This document shows positions 8,007 through 15,215 of a DNA stretch of 45,175 nt, in pieces. Made by a program: the position numbers and the translations under genes. This DNA is from Phycisphaerae bacterium (GTDB lineage Bacteria; Planctomycetota; Phycisphaerae; UBA1845; UTPLA1). Within the stretch, counting starts at the first letter, position 1. Each line of letters starts with the position of its first letter. Under the pieces are notes generated by a model, which did not search any database, had not been told where the DNA came from, and saw only the letters and a program-made list of their open reading frames with translations. The stretch spans positions 1 to 45,175 of the forward strand of contig JAFGQA010000187.1 in NCBI GenBank assembly GCA_016935885.1, read 5' to 3'.

Positions 8007-9155
8007 ATGGCTACAATTCATATTGATCGCCTTCTGGAGACTTGCATCAAGAGGGATGCGTCGGATATTCACCTTTCGGTGGGTTTGCCACCGGTGCTGC
8101 GCCTGCACGGGCGCCTGCGGCAGCTTGAGACCAAGGTTCTGGAGCCTGAAGACACCGTCTCCCTAATGAAGTCCATCACGCCTGAGCGTAACCAGCAGGA
8201 GCTTCAGGAGGAAGGCGGGACCGACTTCGGCTTCGCCTTCGGAGATGCGGGGCGTTTTCGTGTCTCCGTCCTGCGGCAGAAGGGCAACGTCACTATCGTC
8301 CTCCGTCTAATCCCAACCCGGTTTCTGACCTTCGAGGAGATCGGGCTACCGCCGATCACGCGATCGCTTTGCCGTCGCCCGCGCGGGTTGTTCTTAGTAA
8401 CCGGCCCCACCGGCTGCGGCAAGACCACGACCCTCGCGTCGATGATCAACTACATCAACCATGAGCTGGATCGCCACATCGTCACGGTTGAGGATCCGAT
8501 CGAATACTACCACTCGCACAAGAAGTCCATCATCAACCAGCGTGAAGTAGGGAACGACGTTCCCAGCTTCGCCGAGGCGCTGCGGCGCGTGCTTCGGTCC
8601 GACCCAGACGTGATCCTGGTCGGTGAGATGCGTGACCTGGAGACGATTCAGAACGCCATCCTGGCCGCGGAAACCGGTCACTTGGTGTTTTCGACCCTGC
8701 ACACCACCGGCTGCCAGGGGACGGTGAACCGAATTATTGATGCATTCCCACACGAGCAGCAAGAGCAGATTCGCGTGCAGCTTTCCACGTCGCTGATCGC
8801 GATTCTCTCCCAGGTTCTGATGCCGCGCAGGCCGAAGGGGATGGTTGCCGCGTATGAGTTCCTCGTGGTGACCTCCGCGATTTCCAACCTGATTCGCGAG
8901 AACAAGACGTTCCGCATCGACTCGGCCATTCAGACCGGCAAGAAGTACGGCATGCAGTTGCTCGATGATCACCTGTGGTCGTTGTACGAGACGGGTCAGA
9001 TCGACGCGCCGGAGATGATCGACCGGTCCCGTCAGCCCGGTGAAATGCAGAACCGGCTCGAGGCGATCGGCAAGCTTCACGAGGTCGGCGATGCGATGGT
9101 CACGTTCGAGGAGCTGCCTGAACCCGAAGAAGAGGGCGGCAAGAAGGAGACGTAG
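8007..9155 (+). CDS. pilT: PilT-like type IV pilus retraction ATPase
   Basis: 382-residue PilT/PilU family ATPase that drives pilus depolymerisation (twitching). Walker A GPTGCGKTTTLA lies at about residue 133. The PilT signature AAETGHLVFSTLHT is followed by the typical NRIIDAFP. No zinc tetracysteine, as expected for PilT and unlike PilB. ATG at 8007 follows GAGAGG (7997-8002); an in-frame GTG-type start 12 bp upstream is less likely. It sits between two PilB-type genes. Confidence 0.93.
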   Translation: MATIHIDRLLETCIKRDASDIHLSVGLPPVLRLHGRLRQLETKVLEPEDTVSLMKSITPERNQQELQEEGGTDFGFAFGDAGRFRVSVLRQKGNVTIVLRLIPTRFLTFEEIGLPPITRSLCRRPRGLFLVTGPTGCGKTTTLASMINYINHELDRHIVTVEDPIEYYHSHKKSIINQREVGNDVPSFAEALRRVLRSDPDVILVGEMRDLETIQNAILAAETGHLVFSTLHTTGCQGTVNRIIDAFPHEQQEQIRVQLSTSLIAILSQVLMPRRPKGMVAAYEFLVVTSAISNLIRENKTFRIDSAIQTGKKYGMQLLDDHLWSLYETGQIDAPEMIDRSRQPGEMQNRLEAIGKLHEVGDAMVTFEELPEPEEEGGKKET

Positions 9156-9159
9156 TACG

Positions 9160-9227
9160 GAAACGTCGAAACGTCGAGACGTCGAAAAGTGGCAACGTCG
9201 AAACGTCGAAGCGTCGAAACGTGGAAA
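9160..9227. repeat. octamer minisatellite A (CGTCGAAA) between pilT and pilB2
   Basis: Eight or so units of the 8-nt motif CGTCGAAA with point changes, directly after the pilT stop codon. The same octamer, on the opposite strand, forms 15 units inside the debranching enzyme gene (20114-20233) and four degenerate units at the end of the ctp gene. Confidence 0.85.
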
Positions 9228-9253
9228 TGCCGGGGGAGCCCCATGGGGAGTCT

Positions 9254-9352
9254 CACGCAGAGGCGCAGAGATCGCAGAGAAGGAGAAGGTAGAGAAGACT
9301 CGCAGAGAAGGAGAAGGTAGAGAAGACTCGTAGAGAAGGCTCGCAGAGAAGG
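9254..9352. repeat. octamer C (CGCAGAGA) and 28-bp tandem repeat
   Basis: It begins with octamers CGCAGAGG/CGCAGAGA, then two perfect 28-bp units (9273-9300 and 9301-9328, each starting CGCAGAGAAGGAG), then partial units to about 9352. Together with the adjacent octamer array it fills most of the 248-bp gap between pilT and the second pilB gene. Confidence 0.85.
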
Positions 9353-9403
9353 CTCTGTGATCTCCGATCTCCGTGTTTTGCGCGGTGAAAAGCGAGGATT
9401 ATC

Positions 9404-11161
9404 ATGGCGACAACGCCCACGACATCTACGGCAACCAGCAAGGGCTACAAGGGGCGCCCCCTTGGCCGCATCCTTATCAAGATGGGGAAGGCGAACCGCA
9501 AGCAAGTGCACGAGGCCCTTGCGGTCCAGAAATCGAAGCGGGGACCCGTCGGTCAGATCCTCATCGACCTGGGCTACATCCAGGAGGTCGACCTTCAGTT
9601 TGCCCTGGCCGCGCAGATCGGCATGGAGCCGGCGAACCTGGACACCATGGACGTTCAGGAAGACGTGATCAAGCTCGTCTCGAACCAGATGGCAAACACG
9701 TACCGCGTCGTTCCGGTTGCGTTTGACCAGGACAGCAATACCTTGAGCGTGGTGATGGCGTCGCCGGACAACTTCCAGGCGACCGACGACCTGCGAAAGC
9801 TCCTCGGCCTCAGCATCAAGCCGATGATCGCCTCAAACGACCAGATCACCGCCGCGCTCGGCCGCTACTATCCCGAGGACGCAAGCCAGTCGATCAACGA
9901 ACTACTCGACGAGATCGGACACGATGAGGACCTTGCCAAGTTCGAGGGCCGCGGTGAGTCGATAGACCTGGAAGAGCTCAAGGAGCTGGCCCAAGCGAAT
10001 CCCGTCAAGCAACTGCTCAACTTGGTTCTGCTTCAGGCCATTCGGGAGCACTCCAGCGACGTCCATTTCGAGCCGTTTGAGGACGAGTACAAGATCCGGT
10101 ACCGGATCGACGGCGTGTTGTACGAGATGATGCCCCCGCCGCGTTATCTCGCCATGGCCATCGCCTGCCGGATCAAGGTCATGGCCAACCTGGACATCGC
10201 CGAACGACGTCTGCCTCAAGACGGCCGCGTCGGTCTCGCCGTCGCTGGAAGGCCGGTGGACCTTCGTGTCGCCGTCTTGCCGACGATGTTCGGCGAATCC
10301 GTCGTTTTGCGTATCCTCGACCGCTCCGTGCTCAGTCTGGACCTCGACAAGATCGGTATGCGCGAGGACGACCTCGCTACGTTCCAGGGGCTGATCAAGC
10401 GTCCGCACGGCATCGTTCTCAACACCGGTCCCACTGGTTGCGGAAAGACCACGACTCTGTATGCCGCGCTGAATGCACTGAACAGCCCTGAGGTCAAGAT
10501 TTTGACCGCCGAGGACCCCGTCGAGTACGACATCGACGGGATCATCCAGGGACAGGTCAGGCCTGCCATCGGCCTGACCTTCGCCCGTTTCCTGCGGAGC
10601 TTCCTGCGTCAGGACCCGGACATCATCCTCGTTGGTGAGGTTCGAGACCTGGAGACGGCCCAGATCGCGATTCAGGCCTCGCTGACCGGCCACTTGGTGT
10701 TCTCCACCCTGCACACGAACGACGCCCCCTCTGCGATTGCCCGTCTGATCGATCTGGGTGTCGAACCGTTCCTGATCACTGCGACATTCGAGGCCGTCGT
10801 GGCCCAGCGTCTCGTCCGGCGCATCTGTGCAGAGTGCAAGGAGGAGTATTCGCCCACTGAGGAGGAACTGCTGGCGCTTCAGTTGAGACCCGAGGACGTC
10901 GAGGGCCGAAAGTTCTACTTCGGCAAGGGCTGTGATTTCTGCAACGGCACAGGCTATCGGGGCCGGATGGGCCTCTTCGAGACCATGGTCTTCAACGATG
11001 AGATCCGCGAGTTGGTCATGAAGAGCGCTTCGACCGGCGTCTTGCGGGAGGCCGCCGAACGACACGGGATGCGGACGCTGAGGGAGAGTGGGCTGCTTCT
11101 GATTTACGACGGCATCACCACGCTCCAAGAAGTCGTCAAAGAAACCGTGCTGAGCGAGTAA
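9404..11161 (+). CDS. GspE/PilB family type II secretion/type IV pilus assembly ATPase (2)
   Basis: 585-residue paralogue of the ATPase at 6158. The N-terminal MshEN-type repeats are well preserved: PLGRILIKMGKANRKQVHEAL, then PVGQILIDLGYIQEVDLQFAL. Walker A GPTGCGKTTTLY is at about residue 342, Walker B ILVGEVRD, and the zinc cysteines are CAEC (about 475) and CDFC (about 508). The ATG has GAGG a short distance upstream. Two PilB-like proteins plus PilT suggest either one apparatus with duplicated extension motors or a pilus plus a secretion system. No pilin or platform gene is visible. Confidence 0.92.
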   Translation: MATTPTTSTATSKGYKGRPLGRILIKMGKANRKQVHEALAVQKSKRGPVGQILIDLGYIQEVDLQFALAAQIGMEPANLDTMDVQEDVIKLVSNQMANTYRVVPVAFDQDSNTLSVVMASPDNFQATDDLRKLLGLSIKPMIASNDQITAALGRYYPEDASQSINELLDEIGHDEDLAKFEGRGESIDLEELKELAQANPVKQLLNLVLLQAIREHSSDVHFEPFEDEYKIRYRIDGVLYEMMPPPRYLAMAIACRIKVMANLDIAERRLPQDGRVGLAVAGRPVDLRVAVLPTMFGESVVLRILDRSVLSLDLDKIGMREDDLATFQGLIKRPHGIVLNTGPTGCGKTTTLYAALNALNSPEVKILTAEDPVEYDIDGIIQGQVRPAIGLTFARFLRSFLRQDPDIILVGEVRDLETAQIAIQASLTGHLVFSTLHTNDAPSAIARLIDLGVEPFLITATFEAVVAQRLVRRICAECKEEYSPTEEELLALQLRPEDVEGRKFYFGKGCDFCNGTGYRGRMGLFETMVFNDEIRELVMKSASTGVLREAAERHGMRTLRESGLLLIYDGITTLQEVVKETVLSE

Positions 11162-11274
11162 CCGAGTCGCGGGCCTGGCGGAGCAATGCGGTGCAGGAGC
11201 AATAGCGACGCACGGACGCAGATTGAAAGACGGCGACCTGGAGAGGACAAGCGACTTAAGCCCGTTCTGCTAAC

Positions 11275-11376
11275 GTTTGAACAGCCTGGGTGCCACTGGC
11301 GGCTTGTCCGCCAGTGCTTGCACATGTGATGGATGCACGGGCAGACAAGCTGCCCGTGGCTTTCAGCTGTTCAAAC
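11275..11376. repeat. 102-bp inverted-repeat element with two REP hairpins
   Basis: Ends are perfect 11-bp inverted repeats, GTTTGAACAGC (11275-11285) and GCTGTTCAAAC (11366-11376). Inside are two 23-nt REP palindromes with CACTGGCGG and CACGGGCAG arms. The left border plus flank (11261-11284) is identical over 24 bp to 40425-40448 on the other strand, and the linker around ATGTGATGGATGCACGGG also recurs there. It lies in the gap after the second pilB gene. Confidence 0.7.
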
Positions 11377-11459
11377 ATAGCCCAGTCCCGATTAGAGACC
11401 ACGCTGGCGACGCGTGCCCCCTACCTTCCAGGCTTCAGTTTCCAGCGTGCAATCCCGGG

Positions 11460-11894
11460 TTAGACCGGGACGAGTTGCGGCACGTCGAACCGCAGGGCGC
11501 AGCCGACCCGGTCGGACTCGTTGTCGCCGACCTTGATCTCCGTGCGAATCACGGTGGCATACCCCAGCGATGTCGCAAGATGGGCCGACATCGCACCGGT
11601 GGACTGCGGCGCGGCGATGCGAGCCTCGAAGCGTTGCCCGACGGCCAAGCCGAATCCGACCGGCGCGGTGGCGTGGAGCCCGGCATCCGCAATATCACTT
11701 GTCTTGCACCGGAGTACAGACTGTGAAGCCCCGTCGATCAGCCACAAGTCGCATCGAATGCGACGGCGGGCGTATTCCCGTTGATCCCGCTGGTCCGCGC
11801 GTCCCGGACCCAAACCCCAACGGTCGAACATCGGCGGCTTCGCAACGTGGGGGGATCCGACTGGAATAGGCGTTGGTACATTGGTAGTAGACAT
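11460..11894 (-). CDS. PilZ domain protein
   Basis: 144-residue protein with a single PilZ domain, a c-di-GMP receptor fold. The RxxxR-type loop is seen in REYARRRIR and the second motif in SDIADAGLHA (D-x-A-x-x-G instead of D-x-S-x-x-G). The rest of the domain continues as a beta-barrel-like sequence to residue 144. The start ATG at 11894 is supported by GGAGG at 11904-11900 with 5-nt spacing; an upstream GTG at 11951 is not. It converges on the pilB2 gene, so it is not in the same operon. Together with the MshEN-type ATPases it suggests c-di-GMP control of pili (inference). Confidence 0.75.
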   Translation of the reverse strand: MSTTNVPTPIPVGSPHVAKPPMFDRWGLGPGRADQRDQREYARRRIRCDLWLIDGASQSVLRCKTSDIADAGLHATAPVGFGLAVGQRFEARIAAPQSTGAMSAHLATSLGYATVIRTEIKVGDNESDRVGCALRFDVPQLVPV

Positions 11895-12527
11895 GTGGGC
11901 CTCCATGCGTTCGGCAGTGACGTTGCTGGTCAGGCAGGGGACCCGGGTCACCCCAGGACCCCAGTGCCGGCAGGCACTAGATCATCTCCGCGTAGGGCAC
12001 GGATGGATCCTCCGAAGACGCCGAACCCGACGGGCCTGAGCCGAACATTCAGGCCCACGGTTCGCGTCCGCGAGCCTCGTCTCCCTCGGATCAAACGCCA
12101 CCTTTCCCCGAAAGCGACACCCACGTCGCGATTCGTTCCATCGAAGCGCGCTCTTATTCTTATACGCCACCAACGACGTCCCAGTGCGCCAGCGTGGCCT
12201 CGTGCGCCATGAGCGGCGGTTGCACCGCACGGACCGGGTTGCTACCTGCCCACGCTGGCCCGAAGTGGTCAGCCCACCTGCGACCATGGTCGCAAGGTCC
12301 TCACCTCTGCCCTTCTCTGCTCGCACGGTTGAGGGCCATCTGGTGTGCTTGCAGCCGGCCAGCTTGCGTCACACCGCGTGAGAGGGGCGGGCTCCTCGTG
12401 CGTGCGCACATATCGGGCCGTCCAATTATCCACTATTATAACGTGGCGCTCGCGACCGTCAAACAGAATGATCTGAGGAGCGACCGATAAACCCGCGCGG
12501 AACGCCCGCATCGAGGCCCGCAGGTGC
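11895..12527. other. long gap with strong minus-strand promoter; possible leader or ncRNA
   Basis: 633 bp without a convincing gene. A near-consensus promoter (12462 to 12435, minus strand) would start a transcript at about 12428 that runs about 530 nt before the PilZ start. It contains a perfect 16-bp palindrome TGCGACCATGGTCGCA (12279-12294) and a hairpin AGTGCC-GGCA-GGCACT (11963-11978). I looked for RNase P, SRP, tmRNA and riboswitch landmarks and recognised none. Two short minus-strand ORFs lack SD sequences. Confidence 0.45.
12435..12462 (-). promoter_or_regulatory. strong sigma70-type promoter, minus strand
   Basis: On the minus strand: TTGACG (12462-12457), 16 nt, then a perfect TATAAT (12440-12435). 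The best promoter match in the window. The nearest downstream gene is the PilZ gene, whose start is about 530 nt away. Confidence 0.6.
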
Positions 12528-13838
12528 TCATTCGGCCACGCGACCCGCGTTTTCAGTGCTGAAAACGTGCTTTATCGCCCCCGCGACGATCGTGTGCGTC
12601 GCCCGGCCGGTCAAAGGCCAACCCTCGTAGGGGCAATTTCGGCTGCGCGATTGGAACGTCGAAGTATCCACAAACCAGGGCCTATCGGGATCGATAATCG
12701 TGACGTCCGCATCGCCTCCGACCGTCAGCGTGCCCTTGTCCAGGCCCAGCACACGGGCGGGCGCAAGCGTCAGCCTGGCAATCAACTCCGGCCAGTCCAG
12801 ATGCCCCGGCGCGACCAGTGCCTTGACAAGCAGCCCCAGCGCCACGTCCAGCCCGACCAGACCGAAAGGCGCGCTCTGGAAATCCACCTCCTTGTCTTCC
12901 CGACCGTGCGGGGCGTGATCCGAGACCAGACAGTCAATCGTGCCGTCCACGACGCCTGCGATGCAGGCGTCGACGTCACCCCGCGTGCGCAGCGGCGGGT
13001 GCACCTTGTAGTTCGTGTCGTACGTCTCCACGTCTTCCTCGGTCAGCAGCAGGTGGTGCGGCGTGACCTCGGCCGTCACCGCAATGCCGCGCCGCTTGCC
13101 CTCTCGGATCAATTCCACCCCAGCGGCCGTCGAGATGTGGGCAACGTGATATCGGCCCTGCGTGTTCTGGGCAATCAACAGGTCACGCTGAATCATCATC
13201 TCCTCGGCCATCGCTGGAATGCCGGGCAACCCCAGGCGCATCGCGGTCGGGCCGGCGTTCATGCACCCGTCAGCCGCCATGTCCGGGTCCTCACAGTGCT
13301 GGACCAACGGCTTGCCGAACATGGTTGCATACTGCATCGCTCGGAACATCACCGCCGAGTTGGCCACGCCGCAGCCGTCGTCACTGAACGCCACCGCCCC
13401 AGCCCGGACCATCTGCCCCATCTCGGCCAGTTCCTTGCCATCGCGTGCCTTGGTGATGGCACCAATGGGATAGACGTTGCATAGCCCGGCCCGGGTCGCC
13501 TGCCGGTAAACGAACTCGACCATCGCCTCCGTGTCGACGGCCGGCTCTGTATTCGGCATGCAGGCGATCGACGTGAACCCGCCCGCCACCGCCGCCGCGC
13601 AACCGGATGCGATCGTCTCGGCATCTTCATTCCCCGGTTCGCGGAGGTGCACGTGCATGTCGATCAGGCCGGGGCAGACAATCTTGCCTGACGCGTCGAT
13701 CGTCTCGTCAGCCCGCCCGCTTGCCTTGCCGATCTGCCGGATCTTGCCGCCCGTGATGGTTACGTCGGTGACCTCGTCGATCGACTGGGACGGGTCAACG
13801 ACCCGGCCGCCTTTGATTACCAGCCTGTCGCCTGCCAT
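12528..13838 (-). CDS. pyrC: dihydroorotase, class I
   Basis: 436-residue amidohydrolase that closes carbamoyl aspartate to dihydroorotate in pyrimidine synthesis. Zinc ligands H62 and H64 lie in DMHVHLREPG. Further landmarks are MPNTEPAVD, FSDDGCG, HVAHISTAAG, TPHHLLLTEED and DHAPHGREDK (about 307-316). The length and the FSDDG and REPG signatures fit class I (as in Aquifex and Bacillus PyrC). ATG at 13838 is preceded by GAGGGG. No aspartate transcarbamoylase gene adjoins it. A hairpin-rich leader lies upstream. Confidence 0.94.
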   Translation of the reverse strand: MAGDRLVIKGGRVVDPSQSIDEVTDVTITGGKIRQIGKASGRADETIDASGKIVCPGLIDMHVHLREPGNEDAETIASGCAAAVAGGFTSIACMPNTEPAVDTEAMVEFVYRQATRAGLCNVYPIGAITKARDGKELAEMGQMVRAGAVAFSDDGCGVANSAVMFRAMQYATMFGKPLVQHCEDPDMAADGCMNAGPTAMRLGLPGIPAMAEEMMIQRDLLIAQNTQGRYHVAHISTAAGVELIREGKRRGIAVTAEVTPHHLLLTEEDVETYDTNYKVHPPLRTRGDVDACIAGVVDGTIDCLVSDHAPHGREDKEVDFQSAPFGLVGLDVALGLLVKALVAPGHLDWPELIARLTLAPARVLGLDKGTLTVGGDADVTIIDPDRPWFVDTSTFQSRSRNCPYEGWPLTGRATHTIVAGAIKHVFSTENAGRVAE

Positions 13839-14271
13839 CGCTTGCCCCTCACACTATAAGGCGGGCCGCGCGCCCCACGGGGCGGGGAAAACCCGCCATG
13901 CACCTACAAGTCGAACGCACCTCACCCAGATACCATGCCCTGGTTGCCGCTAGAATACACCCATCGTGCGGGCAATCAAGCAAACGGTGCGTGTCAAGCC
14001 CAGCCGCTGGCGTACGTGTTTGGCGAACGGATCATCCCGAAGGGACGAAGGACCGTAGACACGGCTGCACGCCCGTGGAATGTGCGGTTGCGTGCGGACA
14101 GAAGCACCGGCGGGGGCCCGGAGACGCCCGCTGCGCCGGAATCCGTCCGTCGCTCGCTCGGGGCAGGTGTGTTGATCGCAGATTCAATCCTACGGGTTCC
14201 GCCTGCGCGCCACCCGCGGCCGATGTCCTGCGCCTGTATCGGGGCGGTGTCGCCAGTGCGCGACTGTGGTG
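13839..14271. other. intergenic leader/promoter region of pyrC
   Basis: 433 bp with no gene that I can support. A possible minus-strand promoter is TTGATT (13979-13974), 16 nt, TATTCT (13957-13952). The leader between it and pyrC contains an inverted GGCGGG...CCCGCC sequence (about 13861-13895) that could form alternative hairpins. The remainder (about 13980-14271) is anonymous GC-rich sequence. Confidence 0.4.
13952..13979 (-). promoter_or_regulatory. possible promoter of pyrC
   Basis: TTGATT - 16 nt - TATTCT on the minus strand, about 115 nt upstream of the pyrC ATG. Four of six -10 positions match consensus. Confidence 0.35.
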
Positions 14272-14571
14272 CTAGTCGATCGTGCATCCGATCATGACGA
14301 AGGTCTCGCTCGACACGGGCGTCGTCCGGGCCACCCGCACCGGCCGATCGATCGTCGCCCAGCGGTCACCGTCCAGCCGGCGGATGTTGAGAAGCTCCCC
14401 CACGCGCGGGGCCGTCTTCGCCGTCGCCAGAAAGCCCAGACCCGATGGCGAGCGGTCTACCAGCCACGCCTTGTTGTCCTCGACTCTGCCGGACCGCTTC
14501 CAGCGGATCGACGCATCGGCCTCTCCGCGGGGCTCTTTTCGACGATCTGATCTGACCACGCATCGTGTCAC
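14272..14571 (-). CDS. small PilZ domain protein
   Basis: 99-residue stand-alone PilZ domain. Motif one is RSDRRKEPRGEA (RRxxxR) and motif two is VDRSPSGLGF (D-x-S-x-x-G), both intact, so c-di-GMP binding is plausible. The open frame continues upstream to 15165, but that extension translates REP, octamer and inverted-repeat elements and is not protein-like. GTG at 14571 is chosen because a GGGAGGAG ribosome-binding site lies just upstream. That site abuts a REP hairpin, so the gene's 5' region has been replaced or displaced by repeats. Confidence 0.7.
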   Translation of the reverse strand: MTRCVVRSDRRKEPRGEADASIRWKRSGRVEDNKAWLVDRSPSGLGFLATAKTAPRVGELLNIRRLDGDRWATIDRPVRVARTTPVSSETFVMIGCTID

Positions 14572-14689
14572 AGCCGGCTCCTCCCAGGGGCACGTGCACT
14601 GGCAGGCAAGCTGCCAGTGACACCAGCCTGCGTGCAGGCCCTCTCTTGTTTCGGGCCTTCTACGGACCGAGTTTAGAGCACATCCTGTC

Positions 14690-14753
14690 TTCGAGGGTCC
14701 GAGGATTCGAGGGTCCGAGGGTTTGAGGATTCGAGGATTTGAGGACTCAATGG
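14690..14753. repeat. octamer minisatellite B (TTCGAGGA)
   Basis: Eight units of an 8-nt motif (TTCGAGGA with variants TCCGAGGG and TTTGAGGA). Degenerate units in inverted orientation follow at about 14778-14800, and three further units occur at about 21903-21926. Confidence 0.8.
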
Positions 14754-14823
14754 TTGCCGGCGTCCCGGATGACTGGAATCCTCGAATCCGCGAATCCCAC
14801 CTCTGAAGCGCCCCAGTGGCACC

Positions 14824-14930
14824 GCGGCGGCATTCGATTCTGGGTGCCACGGGCGGCTTGCCCGCCCGTGCGATCTCTCCGGTGAGGGCATGGGCCATGC
14901 ACACTGGCAGCCAAGCTGCCAGTGGCACCA
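14824..14930 (+). repeat. REPIN-like composite element, copy 2
   Basis: The conserved border (CGGCGGCATTCGATTCTGGG) is followed by a 23-nt palindrome with CACGGGCGG arms (14848-14870), a 31-bp linker, and a second 23-nt palindrome with CACTGGCAG arms (14902-14924). Same order and near-identical hairpin spacing as copy 1 (2556-2673). Confidence 0.75.
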
Positions 14931-14979
14931 GCCACGGCTTCTGGCGCCCGTGCCACAGGAATCCGCGGCTCCACGGGGC

Positions 14980-15083
14980 TAGCAGCCCGTGGTAGAAGGC
15001 AAGACAGCGGTTCGCAAACGCCGTTCCTGACCGTGAAAACCACCGGCGAGACGCCGGTGCCACAGTGTTGCCACGGGCTGCTA
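14980..15083 (+). repeat. 104-bp MITE-like element, copy 1
   Basis: Perfect 13-bp terminal inverted repeats TAGCAGCCCGTGG (14980-14992) and CCACGGGCTGCTA (15071-15083). The interior carries AACGCCGTTCCTGACCGT and the REP palindrome CACCGGCGAGACGCCGGTG. Two more copies of the same length lie at 16476-16579 and 27951-28055. Too short to encode a transposase. Confidence 0.8.
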
Positions 15084-15215
15084 GGCGTTCGCTCCGGGGA
15101 GGTGCCTTGGGATGCGGTCCGAGCGGACGTCGCACTTGCGAAGCGCGGCTTGGCCGGGTAAACAACGCTCGGTGCTCGGCGATTCACGCGACCGAGAGAC
15201 GGCGGGAGCGTCCGG

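Larger units (their letters stand above)
14588..15083. repeat. repeat island: REP, octamer B, REPIN, 104-bp element
   Basis: About 500 bp made almost wholly of repeats. In order: a single 23-nt REP palindrome (14597-14619), octamer minisatellite B (14690-14753), inverted octamer remnants (about 14778-14800), a REPIN-like pair (14824-14930), and a 104-bp inverted-repeat element (14980-15083). It separates the small PilZ gene (-) from the GlmU-like gene (+). No gene lies within it, and the rest of the gap up to 15215 shows nothing I recognise. Confidence 0.75.

Noticed and set aside
9160..9352. CRISPR array or phage attachment site
   Set aside because: Periods are 8 and 28 bp with no spacers, and no integrase or tRNA gene is nearby.
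11895..12527. RNase P, SRP or tmRNA gene
   Set aside because: I looked for conserved core words of these RNAs on the minus strand and did not find them; only a generic candidate transcript can be claimed.
13898..14297. Two overlapping plus-strand ORFs (125 and 120 codons) after pyrC
   Set aside because: No SD, no domain, overlapping each other in different frames and one running into the PilZ gene.
14572..15165. N-terminal extension of the small PilZ protein
   Set aside because: It translates a REPIN, octamers and a 104-bp element. The SD-supported GTG at 14571 explains the real gene.
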